Made by a program: the position numbers and the translations under genes. The notes beneath the pieces were generated by a model. The model worked only from the letters and a program-made list of their open reading frames with translations. It did not search any database and was not told the origin of the DNA. Positions 45,824 to 53,486 of a DNA stretch of 64,000 bases are shown one piece after another; within the stretch, counting starts at the first letter, position 1, and each line of letters starts with the position of its first letter. The stretch is from Pedobacter suwonensis (GTDB lineage Bacteria; Bacteroidota; Bacteroidia; Sphingobacteriales; Sphingobacteriaceae): assembly GCF_900111825.1 (NCBI RefSeq), contig NZ_FOJM01000015.1:62001-126000 (forward strand), read 5' to 3'.

Positions 45824-45840
45824 GTCGGTGTCTCACCGAC
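45824..45840 (-). repeat. REP hairpin 2, inverted copy
   Basis: GTCGGTG-TCT-CACCGAC is a variant of hairpin 1 in the opposite orientation (its loop reads AGA on the minus strand). Together the two make a BIME-like inverted pair 18 bases apart. Confidence 0.85.
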
Positions 45841-45886
45841 AGAAAATAATTTGATGTTAATCATTATATCTGTATATTGTATTAGG

Positions 45887-45947
45887 TTGTCCCTGCACCT
45901 CAAATATGAAATGAACAATGCATATCTTTTACAAAAGACAGGGACAA
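45887..45947 (+). promoter_or_regulatory. Inverted repeat bordering the RAYT start codon
   Basis: TTGTCCCTG (45887-45895) pairs exactly with CAGGGACAA (45939-45947), the last base of which touches the preferred ATG at 45948. In the mRNA this would form a long-loop hairpin around the start region and could limit translation. Confidence 0.5.
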
Positions 45948-46463
45948 ATGGATTACAACTATCCATACTTTTATACCGATACCATCTGCAATTTTGCTCA
46001 CTTATTAAGTGATGACAATCTAAAAATGATTATCATAAATTCGCTGAAATTTCTAGTCGATCAAAAACTTATAGAAGTTTACGGTTACGTCATCATGCCT
46101 AATCATATCCATTTAATTTGGAACATGCTCAAATTAAATGGAAAAGAATCTCCAGCTGCGAGTTTTACTAAATTCACAGCGCACCAATTCAGAAAATATC
46201 TTTTGGTTAATAGTCCGATGCTCATAAATCAATATCGATCTCAAAAGAATGATAGAGTTTTTCAGTTTTGGAAAAGAGATCCGCTAGCCATTCCATTAAG
46301 TAAAGAAAGCATTTGGATACAAAAATTAGATTATATACATGATAATCCGATTAAAGAAAAATGGAACTTATGCAAATATCCTGAAGATTATAAGTGGAGT
46401 AGTGCAAACTTTTATGAAACTGGGATTGATCAATTTAAGATACTGACACATTTTAGAGATTAA
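45948..46463 (+). CDS. REP-associated tyrosine transposase (RAYT, Y1_Tnp)
   Basis: The 171-residue protein is an IS200/IS605-like single-strand endonuclease of the RAYT group. The HUH motif is His53-Ile-His55 in MPNHIHLIW, and the catalytic Tyr is probably Tyr129 in L-D-Y-I-H-D-N-P. F-W-K-R-D-P between them and W-S-S-A-N-F-Y at the end are also family marks. The gene is framed by REP hairpins with identical stems (45,785 and 46,470), the usual sign that it acts on them. The start could instead be ATG 45918, ten codons earlier; 45948 is preferred because M-D-Y-N-Y-P-Y-F-Y-T is a typical beginning. It is probably domesticated and does not carry other cargo. Confidence 0.9.
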   Translation: MDYNYPYFYTDTICNFAHLLSDDNLKMIIINSLKFLVDQKLIEVYGYVIMPNHIHLIWNMLKLNGKESPAASFTKFTAHQFRKYLLVNSPMLINQYRSQKNDRVFQFWKRDPLAIPLSKESIWIQKLDYIHDNPIKEKWNLCKYPEDYKWSSANFYETGIDQFKILTHFRD

Positions 46464-46469
46464 TTGTTT

Positions 46470-46490
46470 CGGTTGGTGGGACACCAACCG
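46470..46490 (+). repeat. REP hairpin 3 (downstream of the RAYT gene)
   Basis: CGGTTGGTG-GGA-CACCAACCG has the same stem and orientation as hairpin 1 and starts 7 nt after the transposase stop codon. Confidence 0.9.
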
Positions 46491-46530
46491 ATAGATGTGG
46501 AATGAGGATAAGTTTTATTGAAAAATGAGA

Positions 46531-46559
46531 AATCCTCTTTCTTTGACAGAAAGAGGATT
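46531..46559 (-). terminator. Terminator of the kup operon
   Basis: AATCCTCTTTCT (46531-46542) and AGAAAGAGGATT (46548-46559) form a perfect twelve-pair stem with a five-base loop. On the minus strand the T-rich TTTCTCATTTTT follows. It ends the kup/small-ORF transcript. Confidence 0.88.
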
Positions 46560-46562
46560 ATG

Positions 46563-46715
46563 TTACTTCTTCTTTATAAATGCCAGAGAGGTGATCATCA
46601 CGAGGCCTAATCCAGACGCGATCATGTAGCTATTCGCATGATCAAAGTGGTATATTTTGGCTGCGGGACCTGCTATAAATAGCACAGTACCCAAAATCAA
46701 CAATGCTGTTCTCAT
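46563..46715 (-). CDS. 50-residue membrane protein coupled to kup
   Basis: An ATG at 46715 starts 3 nt after the kup stop codon and opens a 50-codon frame ending TAA at 46563, right before the operon terminator. The product begins MRTALLILGTVLFIAGPAAK, has a second hydrophobic segment (about residues 29-45) and ends in KKK. Two short membrane helices joined by a loop with K-I-Y-H-F-D-H make a likely inner-membrane hairpin protein. The tight coupling and the shared terminator argue that the frame is real. It may act with or modulate the potassium transporter; this is inference. I recognise no family with certainty. Confidence 0.7.
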   Translation of the reverse strand: MRTALLILGTVLFIAGPAAKIYHFDHANSYMIASGLGLVMITSLAFIKKK

Positions 46716-46718
46716 TGC

Positions 46719-48677
46719 TTAAACTGGTAATCTATGCAATTCAATATCATCTGGTGTAACAAAAATTAACGGAACTTTCTCTACATCCACATAACTGCTA
46801 TCCAGACCAAAACTTCGCTCTTCAGATAAACTTAATTTTTTAAGGATAAAATAGTAATCCATAATCTGCCTTTCATAGAAACTCAGTTTAGTAAACTTCG
46901 ATAAATGCTTTTCTAACAGTACAAATCTGAAATCACCCGCAATTTTATGCTTGTTTAAAGAGGTGTACTGGCTGGTAATGTCGATCTCTCCATTTTTCAC
47001 CAACTCCTCAACCACTTTACGGTATAATAAATTTACCCGTTGTTCAATCCTGAAACCTAGCCTGAAGTCAATCCTGATCAATTTACCTGGGATCAGGAAT
47101 TCAACCTTATAGTCCATCGTATACGGCTCATCCATTACGTCAACATGCACCAGCCAATACACATCAGCACGTTTTGGCTCTTTTTGGATAATGGAATAAA
47201 TAATTTTCGACTCAATTTCTGTTTTGAAGTTGGCACTGGTTAAATAAACCAACTGTGAGGAGTATTTGGGAACAGATTCATCACTGCTCAATTCGGTTAA
47301 AATCTCATAGTAATCTTCTATTTCGACATATTTAACGAAACGGTTTTTAATTTTACGCGCTACAAACCAGCTCCACATTACCGTAAACAATAAAGAACCA
47401 ATCATTACCGTTACCCATCCGCCATGTAAGAACTTGGTTAAATTACTGATCAAAAATGTGCCCTCAATAATCACATAAGTAAAGAAAAATAAGGCAATTA
47501 AATATTTCGGAAAACGCCTGCTTCTTAAATAAAAGCTCACCAGAATTGTTGTCATCAGCATGGCAATGGTGATGGATAAACCATAGGCCGCATCCATTCT
47601 TTCTGCCTTTTGAAACAACAGTACGATACCACAGCATCCAATCCACAACATCCAGTTGATCGATGGCACATATAACTGGCCCTTGGAAACTGATGGATAA
47701 ATAATTTTAATTTTTGGCCAAAGGTTTAAACGTACCGCCTCTGCAATTAGGGTAAAAGAGCCACTAATTAAAGCCTGGCTAGCAATTACCGCAGCCATTG
47801 TAGCCAATATCACCATCGGAATTTGAAACTGACTCGAAACAATCTGGAAGAACGGATTCATTTTTGCGCCCGGAACATAACTGCCACTGTTCTGCAAAAT
47901 CCAAACGCCCTGACCTAAATAGTTTAAAATAAGCGTAAGCTTTACAAAAATCCAGCTGATCCGAATATTATTTCTACCGCAGTGGCCCAGATCAGAATAT
48001 AAGGCCTCTGCCCCAGTGGTACATAAAAATACACCACCCAAAATTAAAAATGCCAGTTTATTGGTAGCTAATAGATGTATGGCATAATAAGGATTAAATG
48101 CCTTGAGAATGCTGAAATCTTTGATTACATAAGATACGCCTACCACACCCAGTACCGCAAACCAAACAAACATGACCGGACCAAATAGTTTACCCACCAT
48201 ATTGGTACCGAACTGTTGAATAACAAACAGGATAGTTAAAATGGTAAGCACAATGGGAATAACCGGCACATCGAATTTATTGGTAAGCCCTTCAATGGCT
48301 GATGTAACGGTGATACTTGGCGTAATAATACCGTCTGCAAGCAAGGCACAGCCACCTACAACGGCCGGAACAACCAACCACTTTGCCTTTTTACGCACCA
48401 GAGAAAATAAAGAGAAAATACCACCCTCGCCCTTATTATCTGCCCTAAGGGTAATGATAACATACTTAACGGTGGTTTGTAAGGTTAATGTCCAAATAAT
48501 ACAGGATAAAACACCCAAAACATTTAACGGATTGATATCCTGCTTCCCTCCTAAAATTGTGGTAAAAATCGCATTTAAGGTATAAAGGGGTGATGTACCA
48601 ATGTCTCCAAATACAATTCCTAAACTAATTAGAACACCGCCGGCGGTTAACGCGTTGACATTTTTATGATTTGACAC
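46719..48677 (-). CDS. kup: Low-affinity potassium transporter Kup
   Basis: Kup imports K+ with protons. The 652-residue protein opens with G-I-V-F-G-D-I-G-T-S-P-L-Y-T-L, the family hallmark, has about twelve membrane helices up to residue ~440, and ends in a ~200-residue cytoplasmic domain. A-D-G-I-I-T-P-S-I-T-V-T-S-A-I-E-G (about residues 106-122) is another Kup signature. The start ATG at 48677 follows a well-placed promoter. A small membrane-protein gene follows in the same operon. The length is slightly above the ~620-residue E. coli protein. Confidence 0.95.
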   Translation of the reverse strand: MSNHKNVNALTAGGVLISLGIVFGDIGTSPLYTLNAIFTTILGGKQDINPLNVLGVLSCIIWTLTLQTTVKYVIITLRADNKGEGGIFSLFSLVRKKAKWLVVPAVVGGCALLADGIITPSITVTSAIEGLTNKFDVPVIPIVLTILTILFVIQQFGTNMVGKLFGPVMFVWFAVLGVVGVSYVIKDFSILKAFNPYYAIHLLATNKLAFLILGGVFLCTTGAEALYSDLGHCGRNNIRISWIFVKLTLILNYLGQGVWILQNSGSYVPGAKMNPFFQIVSSQFQIPMVILATMAAVIASQALISGSFTLIAEAVRLNLWPKIKIIYPSVSKGQLYVPSINWMLWIGCCGIVLLFQKAERMDAAYGLSITIAMLMTTILVSFYLRSRRFPKYLIALFFFTYVIIEGTFLISNLTKFLHGGWVTVMIGSLLFTVMWSWFVARKIKNRFVKYVEIEDYYEILTELSSDESVPKYSSQLVYLTSANFKTEIESKIIYSIIQKEPKRADVYWLVHVDVMDEPYTMDYKVEFLIPGKLIRIDFRLGFRIEQRVNLLYRKVVEELVKNGEIDITSQYTSLNKHKIAGDFRFVLLEKHLSKFTKLSFYERQIMDYYFILKKLSLSEERSFGLDSSYVDVEKVPLIFVTPDDIELHRLPV

Positions 48678-48698
48678 TTCGTTGATTATTTAGTGCGG

Positions 48699-48729
48699 CA
48701 AAAGTAAACTAACTATAACAATTTAACAA
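48699..48729 (-). promoter_or_regulatory. Promoter of kup
   Basis: On the minus strand a TTG (48727-48729) and TACTTTTG (48699-48706) are spaced by 20 nt, a full match to the -33/-7 consensus of Bacteroidota. The leader to the kup ATG is about 20 nt. Confidence 0.75.
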
Positions 48730-48835
48730 CCAAATTATTGTGTATTTTTAACACTATGAAAATTAAATTTTATTGTTAAATTGTGTTAAATTATGGGTTT
48801 TAAACAAAATGTTTAATTTCTTTGTTTTAAATTAA

Positions 48836-48843
48836 TACATTTG
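48836..48843 (+). promoter_or_regulatory. -7 box of the type IX cargo gene
   Basis: TACATTTG fits TAnnTTTG and lies 13 nt before the ATG at 48857. The TTAAACA-AAA-TGTTTAA inverted repeat (about 48,800-48,816) stands upstream, at about the place where a -33 element would be. Confidence 0.45.
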
Positions 48844-48856
48844 CTATACCAATTTG

Positions 48857-49387
48857 ATGAAACTCTACGCTAAGATAACGTTGCTCACAAAACTTGTATG
48901 CACATGGTGCATTGTTTTGTTATGCAGTTCAAATTCTTGGTCACAACAAACGGATAGCATCCACATCAGCCTAAAAAGCCGGACAAAAAAAGCTGGTCGG
49001 ATTCCTGAAATTAAAGCCAATATTACCCCTTACAAGCCGCTCTTTATGACTACTGGCGGTTCAGGAATGTTCAATACTTATTCTACAGTAACTAAAAGCG
49101 CAACCGTTGTAGCTAAAGATAAGCTGTTGAATATTTTAAAAATATATCCTAATCCGGTAGAAGATCAGTTAAATATCATCCTATCTATTGGAAAAGACGG
49201 CACTCAGACTACGATTAAAATTATCGATTTACTGGGAAATGAAGTAGCAACGCTTTTGAACGAACGTTTAAATGCGGGTGAGCATACCAAGAACTTTGCC
49301 GTTCCTAGCAGGATCAACCCTGGCATCTACTTTTTAAGGGTCATTGCAGGTTCAGAAAGCCAGGTAAAACGGATCTCAGTTTTATAA
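48857..49387 (+). CDS. Small secreted protein with type IX (Por) C-terminal sorting domain
   Basis: From the ATG at 48857 the protein has 176 residues; a TTG one codon earlier is also open. A signal peptide ends near N-S-W-S-Q. About 55 residues of Lys/Thr-rich linker follow. The last ~85 residues are a type A sorting domain: I-Y-P-N-P-V-E-D-Q-L-N, then I-I-D-L-L-G-N-E-V, L-N-A-G-E-H and P-G-I-Y-F-L-R-V. It should be exported through the type IX system and possibly anchored at the surface. No enzymatic domain is left, so it is almost a bare sorting domain. The porT-like gene at 36,054 supports the route. Confidence 0.85.
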   Translation: MKLYAKITLLTKLVCTWCIVLLCSSNSWSQQTDSIHISLKSRTKKAGRIPEIKANITPYKPLFMTTGGSGMFNTYSTVTKSATVVAKDKLLNILKIYPNPVEDQLNIILSIGKDGTQTTIKIIDLLGNEVATLLNERLNAGEHTKNFAVPSRINPGIYFLRVIAGSESQVKRISVL

Positions 49388-49460
49388 CACCATTTTCTTT
49401 TCTATTTTTGAATGATGCGGGTTAATTCCCCAGTTATTTTCACATATATTATAATTAAGA

Positions 49461-50072
49461 ATGAAAATTATAGCCATTGGCAGAAATTATGCAGAGCATG
49501 CAAAAGAATTGAACAACCCGGTTCCAACCGCTCCTGTAATTTTCCTGAAGCCAGATACAGCCGTATTAAAAGACAATAAGCCCTTTTACCTTCCCGATTT
49601 TTCTGATGATGTGCATTACGAACTAGAAGTAGTTCTAAAAATCTGTAAGGAAGGAAAACACATTGCTGAAAAATTTGCAGCTAATTATTATGATGAGGTG
49701 GGTCTGGGTATTGATTTCACCGCACGCGATATCCAGGCAAAACACAAAGAAAAAGGTTTGCCCTGGGAGCTGGCTAAGGCTTTTGACAATTCGGCACCAG
49801 TTAGTATTTTCCTGCCTAAAAGCGATTACAAAGATCTTTACAATCTGAATTTCGAATTAAAGGTTAATGGCGAAAGCCGGCAGATTGGACATACCAAAGA
49901 TTTGTTATTCTCTTTCGAAAAGATAATCAGTTTTGTTTCTCAATACATCACATTAAAGAAAGGCGATTTAATTTTTACCGGAACACCTCAGGGTGTAGGA
50001 AAAATAAATAAAGGGGACAAGCTGGAAGCCTGGTTGGAAGAAAAACAACTTTTAAATTTTGATGTTAAGTAA
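49461..50072 (+). CDS. Fumarylacetoacetate hydrolase-family protein
   Basis: The 203-residue protein has the single-domain FAH layout: IGRNYAEHA near residue 5, P-V-I-F-L-K-P-D-T-A, and the metal-binding V-H-Y-E-L-E-V-V segment near residue 55 with D-F-T-A-R-D-I-Q following. T-G-T-P-Q-G-V-G lies near the C-terminus. Relatives hydrolyse acylpyruvates or decarboxylate oxaloacetate; the substrate here is not certain. It lies 3 nt before the M23 peptidase gene, so the two are co-transcribed. Confidence 0.9.
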   Translation: MKIIAIGRNYAEHAKELNNPVPTAPVIFLKPDTAVLKDNKPFYLPDFSDDVHYELEVVLKICKEGKHIAEKFAANYYDEVGLGIDFTARDIQAKHKEKGLPWELAKAFDNSAPVSIFLPKSDYKDLYNLNFELKVNGESRQIGHTKDLLFSFEKIISFVSQYITLKKGDLIFTGTPQGVGKINKGDKLEAWLEEKQLLNFDVK

Positions 50073-50075
50073 CGA

Positions 50076-51809
50076 ATGATTAACAACCCGATCCCATACA
50101 AATTAAAATTTTTCATTTCAGTTTGCCTTTTAGCCGCTTCTACTTTCGTTCAGGCACAACAGATCTTCAGCAACAACAAATACCCGATTACCGATTTCAG
50201 ACAGCCTTTGGATATTACCCCTCCTGCCCTGGCAGGTTCTTTTGGAGAAATCAGAGCCAATCACTTTCATTCAGGAGTCGATTTCAGGACCAACCAGCGT
50301 GAAGGTTATCCTGTTTATGCGGTTGCAGACGGATATATATCAAGGTTAAGGGTACAGAACAGCGGTTTTGGACAGGCACTCTACATTAATCACCCCAATG
50401 GTTTTACCACCGTTTACGGCCACTTACAGCGCTTTGCTCCGAAAATTGCTACGATTGTTAAAAACCTTGAATATGAAAAGAAATCATTCGAAATTGATGA
50501 ATTTCCTGATGCCATATTAATCCCTGTACATAAGGGAGAAATTATTGCCTGGTCTGGTAACCGTGGCAGCTCTGGTGGCCCGCATTTGCATTTCGAAATC
50601 AGAGATACCAAAACCGAAGAAACCATTAATCCCCAGTTTTTCGGGATCATCATTCCTGATAATATCCCCCCTGTAATCCATGGATTGTATGTATATCGGT
50701 TAAACGGCAAAACTTTTAATGAAAATACGCCAAAACAGGCTATTGGCATTAGTGGTGCCAACGGCAGTTATAAAACCGTTGCGCCCATCAGTTTAACCGG
50801 TGAGGTTGGTTTCGGCATTGTGGTAACCGACAGGCATAACGGTTTGTCAGGCACTAATGGTGTTTATTCCATCGAATTGGAAGTTGATGGAAAAAAGGTA
50901 TATACTTCGGCTTTAGAACGTTTTGCTTTTGAGAACAGCAAAGCCATCAACTCACATATCGACTATCCTACCTACCTCAATACCAAAAGAAGTATCCAGA
51001 AAAGTTTTGTTGAACCTGGCAACCCGTTAAAAATTTACAGTGGTTTGGTAAATAGCGGCAGGATAAGCTTCAATGATGGTACTTCACATCAGCTTCGCTA
51101 TATTATTACCGATTCTAAAGGAAATACTTCTGTTCTCCCTTTTACTGTAAATGCGGGCGTAGCAACTGCTACAGTCCCTATTGTCCCTTCCGGAACAATT
51201 TATCCCTACAATAAAACAAACGAATTTACTACTGACGATATCAAGGTGTTTTTCCCGCTTGGAACATTGTATAGCGATTTAAACTTCACTTATAAAAAAT
51301 TACCTAAACCTGCAGGTAATGCCTGGTCGGCTGTTCATCAGATTCACAACAGATACACACCATTACATATCGGATTTGACATCTCCATCAAGGCTGATCA
51401 GCTTCCGGAAAACCTCAGGAGTAAAGCACTGATTGTAAATGCAAACGGTTCATCGCAGGGTGGTTTTTTCGACAACGGTTATGTTAAGGCCAGACCAAAA
51501 AACTTTGGGAGCTTTTATATTGCCATTGATACCATTGCGCCAAGAATATCACCTGTAAATATCTCGGAGGGGAAAAGTATGGCAGGTTTATCTAAAATCA
51601 TTTTAAAGATCAGTGATAATCTCTCCGGAATAAAAAGTTTTGATGGTTATATCGATGGTCAATGGGTATTGATGGAATTTGATGCCAAAACTGCAACACT
51701 TTGGCACAGCTTTGATGAGCGAACGCCATCTGGCAAACATTCGTTTGAACTGGTGGTTACGGATATGAAAGAAAACACCAGACGATATCCGATACATTTT
51801 TCCAAATAA
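50076..51809 (+). CDS. M23-family metallopeptidase with long C-terminal region
   Basis: The 577-residue exported protein has a signal peptide ending V-Q-A-Q. The zinc peptidase domain covers about residues 55-190, with ligands His65 and Asp69 in H-F-H-S-G-V-D-F and His172 in H-L-H-F-E-I; His170 is the likely catalytic base. A ~30-residue insertion (about 125-155) separates the two halves. The remaining ~380 residues are beta-rich and may mediate binding. All active-site residues are kept, so it is probably an active peptidoglycan endopeptidase (lysostaphin-like fold). It follows the FAH gene by 3 nt. Confidence 0.9.
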   Translation: MINNPIPYKLKFFISVCLLAASTFVQAQQIFSNNKYPITDFRQPLDITPPALAGSFGEIRANHFHSGVDFRTNQREGYPVYAVADGYISRLRVQNSGFGQALYINHPNGFTTVYGHLQRFAPKIATIVKNLEYEKKSFEIDEFPDAILIPVHKGEIIAWSGNRGSSGGPHLHFEIRDTKTEETINPQFFGIIIPDNIPPVIHGLYVYRLNGKTFNENTPKQAIGISGANGSYKTVAPISLTGEVGFGIVVTDRHNGLSGTNGVYSIELEVDGKKVYTSALERFAFENSKAINSHIDYPTYLNTKRSIQKSFVEPGNPLKIYSGLVNSGRISFNDGTSHQLRYIITDSKGNTSVLPFTVNAGVATATVPIVPSGTIYPYNKTNEFTTDDIKVFFPLGTLYSDLNFTYKKLPKPAGNAWSAVHQIHNRYTPLHIGFDISIKADQLPENLRSKALIVNANGSSQGGFFDNGYVKARPKNFGSFYIAIDTIAPRISPVNISEGKSMAGLSKIILKISDNLSGIKSFDGYIDGQWVLMEFDAKTATLWHSFDERTPSGKHSFELVVTDMKENTRRYPIHFSK

Positions 51810-51931
51810 GTGGTAAAAATGTTTTAAAATGTCATCTTTTAAATTCACACGAACAGGATAGTAATTTAAACTGTTTACATTGCAGCATTAATTAATAAAT
51901 CCATGAACATAAAAATTGAATCATTTTATAT

Positions 51932-52396
51932 ATGGCAGAGTTAAAAGAAGGTGATCAGGCACCTGCAATTACATCAAAAGATCAAAACGGAAACGAAGTT
52001 TCGTTAAGCGATTATAATGGAAAAATAGTTGTACTTTATTTTTATCCCAAAGATGATACCCCGGGGTGTACTGCTGAAGCCTGCGATTTTAGAGACAATT
52101 ATCAAGGCTTACAGGACAAGGGAATTGTCGTTTTAGGCGTCAGCGTTGACGATGAAAAATCGCATCAAAAGTTTGTAACCAAACACAATTTACCATTTAC
52201 CCTCCTGGCTGATACCGACCAGAAAATTGTAAATGACTACGGAGTTTGGGCAGAAAAAAATATGTATGGTAAAAAATACATGGGCACGGTTCGCAGCACT
52301 TTTATAATTGATGGGGATGGAAAAATTATTCATATCATTAAAAAAGTGGATACCAAAAACGCCACCCAACAAGTCCTCAATTTAATCAATAACTAA
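51932..52396 (+). CDS. bcp: Thioredoxin-dependent thiol peroxidase (Bcp-type peroxiredoxin)
   Basis: The 154-residue cytoplasmic enzyme reduces peroxides. Peroxidatic Cys46 is in D-T-P-G-C-T and resolving Cys51 in E-A-C-D-F, the spacing of Bcp/PrxQ proteins that form an intramolecular disulphide. Y-F-Y-P-K-D-D precedes the active site. Length is typical. It lies alone with no clear promoter box; the transketolase genes follow after 57 nt. Confidence 0.95.
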   Translation: MAELKEGDQAPAITSKDQNGNEVSLSDYNGKIVVLYFYPKDDTPGCTAEACDFRDNYQGLQDKGIVVLGVSVDDEKSHQKFVTKHNLPFTLLADTDQKIVNDYGVWAEKNMYGKKYMGTVRSTFIIDGDGKIIHIIKKVDTKNATQQVLNLINN

Positions 52397-52419
52397 TTAT
52401 GATATAGCAGGTAAAATAT

Positions 52420-52427
52420 TACCTTTG
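52420..52427 (+). promoter_or_regulatory. -7 box of the transketolase genes
   Basis: TACCTTTG matches TAnnTTTG 26 nt before the ATG of the N-terminal subunit gene. A matching -33 TTG is not obvious. Confidence 0.5.
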
Positions 52428-52453
52428 TTATACAACAACAACCTCTTATTTTA

Positions 52454-53299
52454 ATGAAACATACAATTAAAGAGCTAGAAGATATTGCCTCTCAAATCAG
52501 AAGAGATATCGTAAGAATGGTTCACGGATGCCAATCTGGTCACCCAGGCGCTTCGCTTGGATGCGCAGACTTTTTTACTGCTTTGTACTTTGAAGTGATG
52601 AACCACAAAACCGACTTCACGATGGAAGGTGCAGGCGAAGATTTATTCTTCCTTTCGAACGGCCATATTTCTCCGGTTTGGTACAGTACATTGGCTCATG
52701 CCGGTTATTTCGATAAAAGCGAACTGGCGACATTCCGTAAACTGGATTCAAGATTGCAGGGTCATCCTACCACACACGAACATTTACCAGGAATCCGTAT
52801 TGCTTCAGGCTCATTAGGTCAAGGGCTATCTGTAGCGATTGGTGCTGCCTTGGCTAAAAAGTTGAACGGCGATAAATCATATATTTTTGCCCTATTAGGT
52901 GATGGGGAATTACAGGAAGGACAAAACTGGGAAGCAGCTATGTTTGCCCCTTTTAATAAAGTTGACCATTTAATTGCATCAGTTGATTATAACGGACAGC
53001 AGATTGATGGCCCTACCAGCAAAGTGCTTGCCCTGGATGATCTACAAGCTAAATTCGAAGCTTTCGGTTGGCATGTAATCAATACTGATGGAAATGATAT
53101 GAAGGCGATAGTTGAGGGTTTACATTATGCAAAAACCTTAACAGGAAAAGGTAAACCGATCTTAAATTTAATGAGCACACAAATGGGTGCCGGAGTAGAT
53201 TATATGATGGGTACCCATAAATGGCATGGTACAGCGCCAAATGATGAACAATTAGCTGCTGCATTAGCGCAACTACCAGAAACTTTAGGGGACTATTAA
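52454..53299 (+). CDS. Transketolase, N-terminal (thiamine-diphosphate-binding) subunit
   Basis: The 281-residue protein is the first half of a split transketolase, the enzyme that moves two-carbon units between sugar phosphates. H-P-G-A-S-L-G lies near residue 27, and the thiamine-diphosphate motif runs from G-D-G-E-L-Q-E-G-Q-N-W-E to V-D-Y-N-G-Q-Q-I-D-G (about 150-185). In a one-chain enzyme the pyrimidine-binding and C-terminal domains would follow; here they are in the gene at 53,487. Split transketolases are normal in Bacteroidota. Confidence 0.94.
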   Translation: MKHTIKELEDIASQIRRDIVRMVHGCQSGHPGASLGCADFFTALYFEVMNHKTDFTMEGAGEDLFFLSNGHISPVWYSTLAHAGYFDKSELATFRKLDSRLQGHPTTHEHLPGIRIASGSLGQGLSVAIGAALAKKLNGDKSYIFALLGDGELQEGQNWEAAMFAPFNKVDHLIASVDYNGQQIDGPTSKVLALDDLQAKFEAFGWHVINTDGNDMKAIVEGLHYAKTLTGKGKPILNLMSTQMGAGVDYMMGTHKWHGTAPNDEQLAAALAQLPETLGDY

Positions 53300-53486
53300 A
53301 TTAGATTTGAGACAATAGATATGAGACTTGAGACATGTGTTTGTCCGATCTTACATCTAAAATCTCCTATTTAAGAAATAATTAACCTGGATTATAAATT
53401 AGATTTTGAGACACTAGATATGAGATTTGAGACGATTGTTCGCCTGATCTCACATCTAAAATCTCATATCTCATATCTAAAACAAA
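53300..53486. repeat. GATATGAGATTTGAGAC phrase repeats between transketolase halves
   Basis: The spacer contains TAGATTTGAGACAATAGATA and TTAGATTTTGAGACACTAGA as direct near-repeats. A reverse-complement echo, ATCTAAAATCTCATATCTCA, lies at its end, so part can fold into a hairpin. The same phrase fills the spacer after the second subunit gene. Confidence 0.75.

Noticed and set aside
45763..46012. Small ORFs on both strands across the REP hairpins
   Set aside because: They are formed by the inverted repeats and overlap the RAYT gene start. They have no independent support.
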